A stretch of 15,000 nucleotides of DNA from Actinidia chinensis (GCA_009663005.1 CM018914.1:9809844-9824843), one strand, 5' to 3'; shown: positions 1 to 8,245, counted from the stretch's first letter. Notes: generated by a model from the letters alone, not told the origin. A program made the numbers and translations.

Positions 1-322
1 GAGTAACAGAGAATATTTAGAGATTGCGAGGGTTTGGCATGTTTGGAGGACATTTAACTACTCTATGGTGTTCTATCTATTTTAAGATTTAAAGTGATTT
101 CTTGTGCTCCCTATAGAAAACTAATAGTATGTTTTATTAAAAGGCTACTAACAAACAATGGGCTAAGTCAATATTCATAACTTGAACACTCACCCTCCTA
201 TTCAATCCACTGTACTAAGAAACAATCAAAAGTTGTTTAACAGAGCACAACATCAGAAAAATTATATACATAGCTGATACGAAGAACTCAACCGATTGCC
301 AATACCAGGGTTCGTCACTTAC

Positions 323-385
323 CACCTTGGCTATTAATTGCCCTGATAAGCCAAGAAATGGCCATAGCTTTTGAAAACTTGTGTT
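323..385 (-). other. Candidate internal coding exon, gene unknown
   Basis: On the minus strand this 63-base block is bounded by a good plant acceptor (TTGCAG just before position 385) and a consensus donor GTAAGT starting at position 322. Its length is a multiple of three and it is open in the frame that reads SFQKLWPFLGLSGQLIAKV. The same frame stays open past the donor, to a stop near position 215, and includes a hydrophobic stretch, FFVSAMYIIFLMLC, that could be read-through. I do not recognise the peptide. Both splice sites are phase 0, so the exon could be skipped without changing frame. A second exon-like block lies upstream on the same strand at 487-579, but it ends in a stop codon, so the two do not join simply into one transcript. 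It could be part of a gene running off the left edge, a gene relic, or chance. Confidence 0.3.
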
Positions 386-426
386 CTGCAAGCTAAGCAA
401 TCTACTACAATATATATATTCAAGAT

Positions 427-561
427 GGGATTATCAAAATGAGCACAAAATAGAACCTAAAATTCTTGGATTACACCATTTAGACTTTAGACAAAAATGA
501 TGCTTTGAACAAAAGTGATGACATCAAGTATTGTAATTTTGAGTGTACGCTCAAGCCAAAT
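427..561 (-). repeat. Repeat block A, copy 1 (inverted relative to copy 2)
   Basis: The reverse complement of this 135-base stretch matches 10671-10805 with 8 substitutions and no gaps, about 94% identity by direct comparison. Past position 427 the similarity fades, and beyond 561 it stops within a few bases. The block contains the 3' part of the short minus-strand reading frame at 487-579 and its downstream AT-rich sequence, so the repeat may be a duplicated gene tail instead of a transposon end. Confidence 0.9.
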
Positions 562-579
562 ATCGCGTATCTGAATCCG
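487..579 (-). pseudogene. Candidate terminal coding exon or gene relic, function unknown
   Basis: On the minus strand an acceptor-like AAAGCAG ends at position 580. It is followed by 30 codons and a TAA stop at 489-487. The peptide begins RIQIRDIWLERTLKIT and ends ITFVQSIIFV. The frame is also open upstream of the acceptor to an ATG at 618, but those upstream codons run into the GGGCATCTCCAACC terminus of a MITE-like element, so the spliced start is preferred. The copy at 10662-10745 keeps the same frame and the same stop. The five codon differences in the shared part include four that change the amino acid (R/P, I/V, T/I, F/S), which argues against strong present-day constraint. I cannot name the family. 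It could be the 3' exon of a gene duplicated before decay, or a chance open frame inside a repeat. Confidence 0.3.
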
Positions 580-602
580 CTGCTTTCGAATGGAATTTAT
601 GA

Positions 603-816
603 GGGCATCTCCAACCATCAAAACTCCATTATTAAGGATGAATTATATCCTTCATCAAATTTGCAATGGCCACTTTTAACACAAATTTGATGATATTTTA
701 AAAAGATTAAGGATTCGAGCTTTCATAAAAAATGGTTGAAAGTGGTTTGGGGCTTAGGGGGAATTTTTCAAAAAGATTTGGTGAAAAACAAAGAGTAAGG
801 GTTAGATATGGTCTGT
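603..816. mobile_element. Short MITE-like element with CATCTCCAACC terminus
   Basis: The left end reads GGGCATCTCCAACCATC. About 200 bases downstream, GGGTTAGATATGGTC (797-811) is an imperfect inverted match to it. Inside are a short stem (ATGAATTATATCCTTCAT) and AT-rich sequence. The type of terminus is common in plant MITEs. No clear target duplication was seen, and the right end is uncertain because a better inverted match (GGTTGGAGATGG) lies far away at 2743. Confidence 0.35.
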
Positions 817-1080
817 GATCACAATATTTGTTAGTAGTTGTTTCTAGTGTGGATCTTGAAAATGCAGTTATTAGGTTCACTTTACTTTCAATATTATAGA
901 TATTGATTTACATTCTTAGTTGATAGACATGCTTGCTCCAATTCAACCTTATTTGGATTATGGCAATTCATTATGCCATAGCTTTTACTTGTTTTATTAA
1001 AGATGGTCTCTATCGGTTAATGCTCCCTTTTAAAGTAAACTTAGTGATTTGAAGTTCCACTAGCAAACATGTTCTGCTGG
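817..1080. other. Unassigned intergenic sequence
   Basis: Moderately AT-rich sequence with no splice-bounded open frame, RNA gene or repeat that I could match elsewhere in the window. Confidence 0.5.
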
Positions 1081-1428
1081 AAAAAAATTATGTTGATCTT
1101 GCAAAGTTTAATATATGTTTGTACTATTTTATAACTTAATAAAACAGTGTAACATACAGAATTATAAGACTTTGAGTCTAAACGAGGAAACAATGTGTGA
1201 TCGATCATTGATTTGTATCCGATTAACGTAATTTTTAACAGTATTAAAATTTTTGATATGATCTACGATATAATCGATTTAAATTATTAAAATTGATTTA
1301 AAATAAATCTTAAAATGCCTAAACTACAAATCAAAAAGCCTAATCCAAAATAAATATCCTTGAATTACGTGGTTACAACTGTTCGATGAGCTTGATATTT
1401 TGTTTGTATAATTTGATTGAAGAACCTT
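1081..1428 (+). repeat. Repeat block B, copy 1
   Basis: This block aligns in the same orientation with 10828-11169. The stretch from GATCGATCATTGATTTGT (about 1199) to TTGATTGAAGAACCTT (ending 1428) is strongly conserved. The 70 or so bases before it are more divergent. A third, degraded copy of the middle part lies at 12857-13020. There are no inverted ends, and I see no TG...CA pair with target duplications, so the element class is open. It could be the edge of a larger non-autonomous element or duplicated gene-flanking DNA, since block A sits near it in both places. Confidence 0.85.
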
Positions 1429-1449
1429 GTAGAACGAACCATCCTATCA

Positions 1450-1596
1450 ATGGATCTGAATGAAAGGTCGTCTCCCACCACCGATATGAATCCAGAAGCG
1501 AAGGTGGTCTCCCCATCACCCCTGCAGTACGGCACGCCTCTCTATCCAGACCTCACAAAGAAGGGATTTTTAGTGGAAAAAATGAAACAACAATAG
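1450..1596 (+). CDS. Small GC-rich ORF (48 codons), possible 5' exon or captured gene fragment
   Basis: An ATG at 1450 opens a 48-codon frame that starts MDLNERSSPTTDMNPEAK, continues SPSPLQYGTPLYPDLTKKG and ends at TAG (1594-1596). The first 38 codons are about 54% G+C by count, against a strongly AT-rich surround, and the amino acid composition (Pro, Ser, Thr, charged) resembles a real plant N-terminus. The last ten codons are A-rich and match the neighbouring low-complexity element, so the genuine coding part probably ends near 1563 and the stop is incidental. The ORF begins 21 bases after repeat block B1. The equivalent position after copy B2 (11170 on) has no such frame. I do not recognise the protein. 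Possibilities are a first exon cut off by the downstream repeat, a fragment captured by a transposon, or the start of a decayed retroelement. Confidence 0.35.
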   Translation: MDLNERSSPTTDMNPEAKVVSPSPLQYGTPLYPDLTKKGFLVEKMKQQ

Positions 1597-1650
1597 TTTT
1601 TTTTTTCCATTTCCCCGTCACTTAGCGGAAAAAAAGAAACAAAAACACTT

Positions 1651-1855
1651 TAGTCTTCAATGGTTTTTTCTATTTTCTCATTTTTTTCTCTATTTCTAGA
1701 ATTTGAAGGAAAAAATGGGTTGGTCTCCAATAGTATTTCCCATTCCCCAATTTTTTTAATTTTTGAATTTAAAAAAAAAATGAGATTGGTCTCTAATGGT
1801 ATTCTCATTTCCCCATTGCTTGATTTGAGAAATAATGAATATTTATTTTTAAAAT
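1651..1855 (+). repeat. Three degenerate tandem units of about 67 bases
   Basis: The units start near 1651, 1721 and 1787. Shared blocks are GTCTYCAATRGTWTTT, then TTCTCATTT or TTCCCATT, then a poly-T or AATTT tract. They are the left-hand sub-repeats of the 1597-2757 element. Confidence 0.6.
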
Positions 1856-2099
1856 TTCTATTAATAAAATCAATTTCAATGTTGCAAATAATCAATATTT
1901 ATTTCTTAAAAACTAATGTAGTATAAAACATAATTAACTTAAAAACATTCTCAATACATTAAATAAAATGTGTTGAATATAAATTTAATAGACTCGACTC
2001 GTTTATGACCGACCCAATACTATTTATTATTATTATATATAAATAAAGAATAAAGAACAAAACTCAAATAAATTAAATATATATATTTTATATATATAA

Positions 2100-2106
<7 letters not shown>

Positions 2107-2124
<18 letters not shown>
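2107..2124. repeat. GC-rich hairpin, Helitron-end-like
   Basis: TGCCCGTG and CACGGGCA are perfect 8-base arms around a two-base loop. This is a GC-rich stem in very AT-rich surroundings. Many plant Helitron 3' ends carry a GCCCGTG...CACGGGC stem shortly before a terminal CTRR. Here the next bases are CTAC, only two bases past the stem, so it would be a degenerate or unrelated end. Confidence 0.35.
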
Positions 2125-2131
<7 letters not shown>

Positions 2132-2839
2132 AAAAAAAGATCATCTCTTAGTCATACTCGTTAGAGTTTACACTCTAAAAAACAAATAAGATATAAACGT
2201 CAGATAAAAGTTACATTGTATGCATATACAAATATATATATTGCTAAAAACATTAATAACAAATTAGAAATTATAATGATTTTAAAAAAATTTTGCTAAT
2301 TTTAAAAAAGGGAGAAAGAAAGAGGTGTTATAATTTTTTGTGTGTGAGTCCCACTAAAATGATCCAATGGATAAAAAATATGCCTAATTTTAGAAGTTTT
2401 TTGTCCATTGGATAAGAATCTATATGAATCCTACACATTTGAGAATAAGGAAGTAATATTTTTTGGAGGAAAAAAAATAAATTTCAACCGTTAGATTAAC
2501 TCAAATGGATTGCAACCGTAAATGGCGAGAAATAAATATCTCATTGACCCATTCTAATCACACAAAAATATTCTTCCAATTCTTTTCCCAAATTTGGGGG
2601 GGAAATGGGGGTGTCATTGGAGATGAAAATTTTTCTCACATTTTTGTCACCAAATTTGGGGGAGAAATGGAAAAAAAAAAAGGGAAACTCATTGGACTTG
2701 ACAAAATGAGAAAATAGAGGAAAAAATAGAGAAACGAGGGAGGGTTGGAGATGGTCTTGGGCTGTGTTGAATCCAAATTTGATAAAGAAATGTAGTCACT
2801 TCTTATATGGTTTTACCTTTATTTTTCAAAAAAAAATAA

Positions 2840-3415
2840 AGACAAATTCCATTGAGGTTTCTAACAAATGAAGTCACCTCTTATATGATTTCTGATATGA
2901 CATTGATATTACTTTCTTTTGAAATTATTATTAAGACTTTTGAGCTATTGTTTTGAAAAAAAATAGCAAGATTGTCCTTATGGTTAATGTTTTCATATTT
3001 TTTTCTCAACACACTACTAAATTTAATAAATATTATCCTTTTTATCAAAAAAAAAGTATTTATATAGTCTTTTAAAATATTATTTTATTTTATAATAAAT
3101 ACTAAAAAGTTTTTTTAGTAAATTCATGACCCAATTTTTATTGATAAAAAAATAAAAAAGGAATAGTTTATGAATAAATTGTGTTTCGAAAAAAAATGGG
3201 GGAGAATTTTTATTTATTTTAATTGGTATATTAAAAAAGAAAATATGAAAACTTTAAATTTAAGGGGCAATCTTGTCATTTATGTCGAAAAATAGTTTTA
3301 GGAGGAATCTTGATAATAGTTTTAAAAATAAGAGAATTAAGTATTATTTTAAAAAATACAGGGAATGTGATTGTATTTATCAGAAACCTTAGGGGAGGTC
3401 AGTGAAATTTATCCC
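2840..3415. mobile_element. Foldback (long inverted repeat) element, copy 1
   Basis: The left arm (2840 to about 2985) reads GACAAATTCCATTGAGGTTTC and later AGCAAGATTGTCC. The right arm (about 3265-3415) carries GGGGCAATCTTGTCATTT and ends CAGAAACCTTAGGGGAGG then TCAGTGAAATTTATCCC. The arms are inverted copies of each other with many differences. The same right-arm sequence recurs at 7665-7815 and 9765-9919, which shows a dispersed family. The centre is AT-rich, with no transposase frame, so it is non-autonomous. I found no clear target duplication. The superfamily is not assigned; the long arms would fit a MULE-type or foldback MITE. Confidence 0.65.
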
Positions 3416-3614
3416 AAAAAACCTCTAATATTCCTTTATTTTTATCCGGAATTTACCTACATTTCTTCCAAGTCCAATCTTACAACTATTTTGTCTTTAA
3501 AAAATTAAATTATGATTTTTAAAATTTTTAATAATGGTATTTAACATTAATCCTCTTTGAACATGGATTGATGATTTTTACGCTTCCCTCCTATCCAGTT
3601 GTACTCTTTTTTTT
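3416..3614. other. Unassigned AT-rich spacer
   Basis: No gene or clear repeat seen. The only feature is a weak resemblance between its end (TAATGGTATTTAACATTAAT) and an inverted motif after 3723, which may mean that the next small element is longer than drawn. Confidence 0.4.
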
Positions 3615-3716
3615 CCTTTATTAGGTAAAATTACTTAAATGTTCTTCATTGGGGATAAAAATAACTAATCTAGAATATAAATACAAGGATGTTTGAGTAA
3701 TTTTACCTAGAAAAGG
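3615..3716. mobile_element. 102-base element with terminal inverted repeats of about 24 bases
   Basis: The left end CCTTTATTAGGTAAAATTAC is matched by the right end, whose reverse complement starts CCTTTTCTAGGTAAAATTAC. The similarity continues to the TTAAATG/TCAAACA positions. The interior has no ORF. Length and structure are those of a very short MITE or a solo-hairpin derivative. I saw no clear flanking duplication. Confidence 0.55.
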
Positions 3717-5224
3717 CAAACAAAGGTATCATTAATATCCCTATAATGGTATCAATTTTTTAAAAAATATATATATATAATTTATTAATTATAAATATTT
3801 TAGAAAAAATAAACAGTTGACGGTTTGGAGATCAAGGTTCTTCATTTTTTTTTTCAATAATTTTTATACATATTGGAGAATCATTTTTTTTTTTAGAGAG
3901 AGAGATGGAGCATCAAAATTGGTTTTTTATTTTTTAGAATAAAAATATAATATAATTATAGAAACTTCATTCTCCAAATTAAAAATATAGAATATGGTTG
4001 GAATTGGCTTTAAGATACTTTTGTTTATAACAATATCAATGTCACGTCACCCCATTACCTAAAATTGAAAGAAAATAATTACCTAAAATTTTGATTTTCT
4101 TATATATACACATGGTTATTATGGGAGAGAGACCTGAAAACAGAATCTGAGTTGGTTCCTTTTTTTGTGTATCGGTTGTCTCAGCAGCTAATCGCTTCAA
4201 AGCATATGTGAGAAGATTTCACTGTTCAGACCAATAACTCTACGGTTAGAGCACTACTAAAATTTGCTCCAAGAGCACTCAATAATTTCACATGAAAGTG
4301 AATGGGCCAAAATTGGTAATGACAGTGTTGATTTCCATGCAAAAACTTGTCAAATAAGTAGTCCTCTCTTATTATACCTCATATTAATTGTCTGTTCGAC
4401 CTTAAAATCACGTCTTTTGTATAAAATGAATTAAGAATAAAGTTAGGGATATTATATAAATTATTGCACGAATTACCCTATATTCACATAAGATATGTAT
4501 GTGTCCTAAGTAATATTGCTTATAATCACAGTTGAAAAGGGGTGTGTAAACCTCATCACCATTTCTATTTAGGGGGAATTTCAAATCAATACAATTTTAA
4601 ACCTGTTAGTTCTAACATGTTACAATATTTAGACCTATTATTAATTTCGAAAAAACAAAAACAATTTCATTGATAAGTTTATAGATTTTTGAGCAGCAAT
4701 AGTATCTTTGTACCCAAAATGTTAAGTTTGTCTTGTATTCAACAAAGCCATATAGTTATTGGGCCTGTATATATGTTGGTTCAGGTAATAGTTTCCAAAA
4801 GCCATAATAATTTCTAGCTAGGAAACTTGTGGATGTGGTAATTTTATAGATTTTGAAAAATTAGAGAGTTTGTGAAAATGAGCGAAACAAAGATAATTTC
4901 AGAGTTCGAGAATTAGATTTGGGATTTGGTTCTTTGGATTGCCTTCAATTTATAATTTCAAAATTTAATTTCTAGTGAATTTTTCTCTCTTGTCTAAGCT
5001 TAAGTTATTCATGTAGTCGGACTCTCTTTCATAAGCAGTCTAAATACGTGCAATCATTAATTTAATTGGGTAGACAGTGAGGTTTGAATTACATATTTTA
5101 ATATCATGTAAAAGAATTAACCACCAATTTAATTAAAAGCTTACATCAGCTATTAGATAAAGAATTTTTTTTTTTATGATAACTCAATATTAAACTCAAA
5201 TGATCGACTAATTTCACTGTTCAC
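3717..5224. other. Long stretch without a supported gene
   Basis: It contains an (AT)n run near 3766-3778, poly-T tracts, and four TTGGAG or ATGGAGC-type motifs in 3825-4015 that hint at another decayed CTCCAACC-type MITE. TATATATA at about 4101-4108 could be a TATA element, but no initiator, exon or ORF follows it convincingly. I see no RNA gene. Confidence 0.5.
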
Positions 5225-5322
5225 CAACGGAATCTCAAAAAAGACACAACTTTCTTATTCATAATATTTTCAACAACGGAATCTCAAAAAAGACACAACT
5301 TTCTTATTCATAATATTTTCAA
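5225..5322 (+). repeat. Perfect 49-base tandem duplication
   Basis: The unit starts CAACGGAATCTCAAAAAAG and ends CATAATATTTTCAA. It occurs twice with no mismatch, at 5225-5273 and 5274-5322. Zero divergence points to a recent slippage or repair event, or to an assembly artefact. Confidence 0.95.
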
Positions 5323-5407
5323 CCTGACACAAAGTATATATTCCCATAAAACCACTAGTGCTTTATATTTCATAGTTCTAGTTTTCTGATTCCTGTGACC
5401 CCCACAC

Positions 5408-5516
5408 TGCTACGGTTCCCCTACGCATTCCTCGTACATTATGCTTTGAACCATGAAAATTACATTACACTGCTAGGGTCCCCCTAGCTTTTGAACCATG
5501 ACGACTACATTACACT
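5408..5516 (+). repeat. Imperfect local duplication with gap
   Basis: CACTGCTACGGTTCCCCTACG followed by GCTTTGAACCATGAAAATTA is repeated as CACTGCTAGGGTCCCCCTAG followed by CTTTTGAACCATGACGACTA. The second copy lacks about 15 bases in the middle. The second copy also forms a 7-base-arm hairpin (GCTAGGG/CCCTAGC, 5472-5488). Confidence 0.7.
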
Positions 5517-6159
5517 ACTACTATGCGCCAGAAAACAGAAGGAAAAACAACAACATTTCTTTACCTAACAGCCCATGTTTGAAGCTAAATTTTTTTAAAC
5601 TCGCTACAATGACTATACCTTTCCGCCTTGTCAGAGATAAAGTATTAAAGAAAAAGTTCGTTCGTGTCATCTTATCTCCGAGTTATCTCAATGCCTTCTA
5701 TAACATGGGTTTTCTTCATCACTCTAATAGTAAAATGTATACATACGATCCATTAAAGAACGATTGATTTTATAGGATCCATTAATGTAGACGATGATTA
5801 CTGCTAGATCGAAACAAAATCTATACCAGATGACCTTACTTTTCGTTGGTCACGAGCTAATGAAATCCAAAGTTGTACCTTAAACATCAAATTTTGTTAT
5901 GGGGGCTTAAACTTATCTTAGAAAAATTTGCACGGTTTTTAAAATACATAACTGCACCTCTTCTAAGACCCAAAAAGATTGCATGATTGGTACGATACGA
6001 AAGTTCACTATGTTGGATCACTTATAACTAGGTTTTTTGTTTTATTTTTTTGCGGTTTTCATATCAACCGGACATAAGTTCAAGGTCGAACAGACAATGA
6101 AACAAAGGTTAACAGCGAAATACCGCTCACTTGACAAGGCTAGCAAGGAAACCACTCAC
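5517..6159. other. Unassigned sequence downstream of the minus-strand exon candidates
   Basis: An open frame on the plus strand runs 5498-5767 (89 codons). It has no recognisable domain, and its composition is like the background. If the promoter at 6342-6348 drives a real minus-strand transcript, its further exons should lie here, but I could not find a convincing acceptor-exon-donor set. Confidence 0.4.
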
Positions 6160-6193
6160 CAATCATTCTCTGCCCATGAATGGTCACCTTAAT
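6160..6193 (-). other. Candidate 34-base exon 2 of a minus-strand transcript
   Basis: On the minus strand the sequence TTGTTATGCAG ends at 6194, a good acceptor. It is followed by 34 bases that read IKVTIHGQRMI in one frame. A donor GTGAGTGG begins at 6159. The upstream 83-base intron (6194-6276) is T-rich, has GT...AG ends and contains a CTTAATC branch-site-like motif, all normal for a short plant intron. No in-frame ATG is found in the upstream exon, so the exon may be 5' UTR or non-coding RNA. I do not recognise the peptide. Confidence 0.3.
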
Positions 6194-6276
6194 CTGCATA
6201 ACAATCAAAAATAAAAAATCAAACTAAGCCTAGTATGAATCGATTAAGGCCTGAAAATGGAACAAAGAAGAGGTAC

Positions 6277-6318
6277 CTGTGAGGGATTGAGGTGGCAGAG
6301 AGTGAGGTTAATCCATGG
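6277..6318 (-). other. Candidate exon 1 (5' leader) of the same minus-strand transcript
   Basis: The start is placed about 25-30 bases downstream of the TATA box. The end is the donor CCTCACAG|GTACCTC, with exon end at 6277. The leader is pyrimidine- and CA-rich (CTCACTCTCTGCCACCTCAA), as plant 5' UTRs often are. It contains an ATG (6316-6314) followed after one codon by TAA, which would be a minimal upstream ORF if transcribed. The exact start site is inferred and not visible. Confidence 0.3.
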
Positions 6319-6341
6319 CCTTTGGGAAGGTCTTAAGGTGG

Positions 6342-6348
6342 TTTTATA
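6342..6348 (-). promoter_or_regulatory. TATA box for the minus-strand exons
   Basis: The minus strand reads CTCTCTATAAAACCACC, a strong plant TATA context. It sits 65 bases before the first donor and downstream of two CACGTG boxes, in the right order for a promoter. Confidence 0.45.
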
Positions 6349-6418
6349 GAGAGATCTCCAAGGGTTTGAAACGTGTGAGTTTGTGTACACTTATGCTGTG
6401 GGTTCATGCTACCTCTCG

Positions 6419-6424
6419 CACGTG
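6419..6424. promoter_or_regulatory. G-box CACGTG (proximal)
   Basis: The palindrome CACGTG lies 71 bases upstream of the TATA box in the minus-strand direction. In plants this core is bound by bZIP and bHLH factors (HY5, PIF, ABF classes), giving light or ABA responses. The role here is inferred from position. Confidence 0.45.
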
Positions 6425-6470
6425 AGAAGTGTCTTGACTCACTGGTGACAATACATGAAAACAAAAACCA

Positions 6471-6480
6471 TGCACGTGCA
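6471..6480. promoter_or_regulatory. Perfect 10-base palindrome TGCACGTGCA (distal G-box)
   Basis: A second CACGTG core lies 54 bases from the first, inside a longer palindrome. Two spaced G-boxes upstream of a TATA box are more than expected by chance in such AT-rich DNA. Confidence 0.45.
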
Positions 6481-7171
6481 TCCGGCCCCCTTTGGCAACA
6501 ACTTTCCACCCAATTAAATCAATGAGAAATAGACAGAGATTGACTGCTAAAATGGGTTGTTAGCAATAGTGCATTTGCTTAGTGCATGGCATTCGAATTT
6601 TTATAAATTCTAACCATGTGAGTAAGTATTGCATAAAATACATTGTATTTATTTTTTTGGTTATGTAATCAACTAAAGTTACAAAACATATATAAACAAA
6701 CAAAGGGACATTTGTTATTCATTTTTTGCAAAATCAATTATTAAAATAGTTTAAAATTACACAATCTCTCCTGAGAAATTATAAATAGACATGTGTCATT
6801 CATTTGGGATTGAGACAGGAACACCAGGAGAGAGGTGATCCCCAACCGTGAGTTTGAGGGTAGCTATGCTCGTGGGTTTGCATGTGTGTCAAGTACTGAT
6901 CGATTGATAGATAGATAGAATAGCGATGGTCCAGATGGATAGTTTGTCTGCAGCCTCACACGATCTCTCATTCTTCCCATCTAACTCCTTTTTGCGTCAC
7001 TTCTCCTTTTCTAATAGGTTCCCATCCCACAAACGCTCACCTACGCCCATCAATTTCTGCAGTGTACAATTTAATTGAAGGCAAATCACACCATTGGGAC
7101 TGATGGGTGGCCAAAATTATGAGTACTAGTGCACAACCAACATTGATTGGCTGTTAGGACTTGGGACCATC
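6481..7171. other. Spacer with a possible divergent plus-strand promoter
   Basis: No ORF is supported. TATAAATA at 6780-6787 is a good plus-strand TATA match. It is followed by less AT-rich sequence (6815-7060) that could be a leader, and by a short (GATA)n run at 6905-6918. No start codon with a sustained frame and no known microRNA sequence was recognised. Confidence 0.35.
6780..6787 (+). promoter_or_regulatory. Possible TATA box, plus strand
   Basis: TATAAATAG matches the plant TATA consensus. It points away from the minus-strand promoter about 430 bases to the left. The supporting evidence is weak: no exon or ORF could be defined after it. Confidence 0.2.
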
Positions 7172-7815
7172 GCATTTCTCACTCTCTTCACAAATATACT
7201 CATCTCTTGTATAGTTTTTAAAATAGTAATAATCTCTTTTATTTTTAAAATTATTATCAATATTTTTTTTAGAGGTAATTGCCCATATATGTATAGCTTT
7301 TAAAAAGTTTTTCTCTATACATCAAGTAAAATAAAAAAAAAATTCCTTAAAACACCATTTAAATGTAAACTACTCATATTTATTTATTATCAATAAGTAT
7401 TTTTTTATAAAAAATATTATAAATTTAATTTTAAGTACTCCTAACTAAAAACTACTTAAAAAATAAAACTTTGTTATCAATAAGTTGTTTTTTAATTTGA
7501 TCTAAATATTTTACTTTTTAAGTGGTTCTTATCTAAATATAATTAAAATATATATTTTGTTATCAATTTTTTTAAAAAGAGAATTGACAAAAAAATTTAC
7601 TTTTTTATAGTTTATTTATTTTAATTGATGTATTGACTAAAAAATTGGAAGCACTAAACCTGAGGACAATCTTGTTATTTTTTTAAAAAAAATAGCTCTA
7701 TAATAGAATCTTGATAATAGTTTCAAAAATAAGAAAGGTCAATACTATTTTAGAAACTAAAGAGGAGGTGACTATATTTGTCAGAAACCTTAAGGGAGGT
7801 CAGTGAAATTTACCC
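7172..7815. mobile_element. Foldback element, copy 2
   Basis: The left arm (7172 to about 7285) contains CACAAATATACTCATCTCTT then GTTTTTAAAATAGTAATAAT and ATTATTATCAATATT. The right arm (about 7660-7815) contains the inverted counterparts: ATCTTGATAATAGTTTC, ACTATTTTAGAAACT, and the end TCAGAAACCTTAAGGGAGG then TCAGTGAAATTTACCC. The right arm is the same family as 3265-3415. Arms exceed 100 bases and the AT-rich centre has no ORF, so it is non-autonomous. Confidence 0.7.
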
Positions 7816-7837
7816 ATATTGTTTTTTTGTGCTGATT

Positions 7838-7872
7838 TATTATTTTTTATTTTTTATTTTTTATTTTTTTTT
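7838..7872 (+). repeat. (ATTTTTT)n microsatellite
   Basis: Four to five heptamer units immediately follow foldback copy 2. Confidence 0.8.
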
Positions 7873-7952
7873 GTAAACTTAGAACTACTTTAGTGGTACT
7901 GCTATGGGGACATGGACGTGTCATGCTGGCATAGGATGACATAAAAATTTAA

Positions 7953-8208
7953 ACATGGGAGGGGGATAACTTTTAGAAATGATAAATTTTAGAAGGGGGA
8001 TAAGTTTTGGAGGGGAATAACTTTTAATTTTGTTTGGATACTTTTTTTAGAATGGGTGGGATAAAGTGTGAAAATAAGGAGTAAAATATATAGAGAAACA
8101 AAATGGTTAAATATCTGACATTAAAATATATATTTTTCTTTTTCATGATATAAATAAAAAAATTATATATTTTATTTCTCTGTTTATATATTTGTTTGTC
8201 TATATCCT

Positions 8209-8245
<37 letters not shown>

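Larger units (their letters stand above)
1597..2757. mobile_element. Long element with inverted, sub-repeat-rich halves
   Basis: The left half has three copies of a 66-70 base unit, beginning near 1651, 1721 and 1787. Each has the pattern TTGGTCTCCAATGGTATTTC followed by CATTTCCCC. The right half (about 2590-2757) carries the inverted version, with ATTGGAGATGAAAA near 2616 and CATTGGACTTG near 2690, and ends in GGTTGGAGATGGTC. Together they form a large imperfect foldback. The 1860-2590 middle is AT-rich with no ORF of substance. Long open frames overlapping the ends are low-complexity shadows. Both outer boundaries are approximate. Confidence 0.5.

Noticed and set aside
505..690. 61-codon plus-strand ORF
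   Set aside because: It overlaps the minus-strand exon candidate and a MITE end, and its peptide has no recognisable features. It is probably an antisense shadow.
1650..1926. Overlapping 81- and 88-codon ORFs on both strands
   Set aside because: Both lie in the T-rich sub-repeats of the 1597-2757 element. Their Phe/Lys/Asn-rich peptides are low-complexity products.
2505..2717. 70-codon plus-strand ORF
   Set aside because: It falls in the right half of the same repeat element and its composition is low-complexity.
5498..5767. 89-codon plus-strand ORF
   Set aside because: It has no domain, signal or splice context that I recognise and is background-like in composition. It remains the longest frame in an otherwise empty stretch, but I could not support it as a gene.
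6288..6312. GGCAGAGAGTGAGGTT resembles miR156 (TGACAGAAGAGAGTGAGCAC)
   Set aside because: It needs several gaps and mismatches, and no hairpin arm lies nearby.
6960..6990. CTCATTCTTCCCATCTAACTCC resembles a miR482-type sequence
   Set aside because: Similarity is loose and no complementary arm was found within a plausible precursor length.
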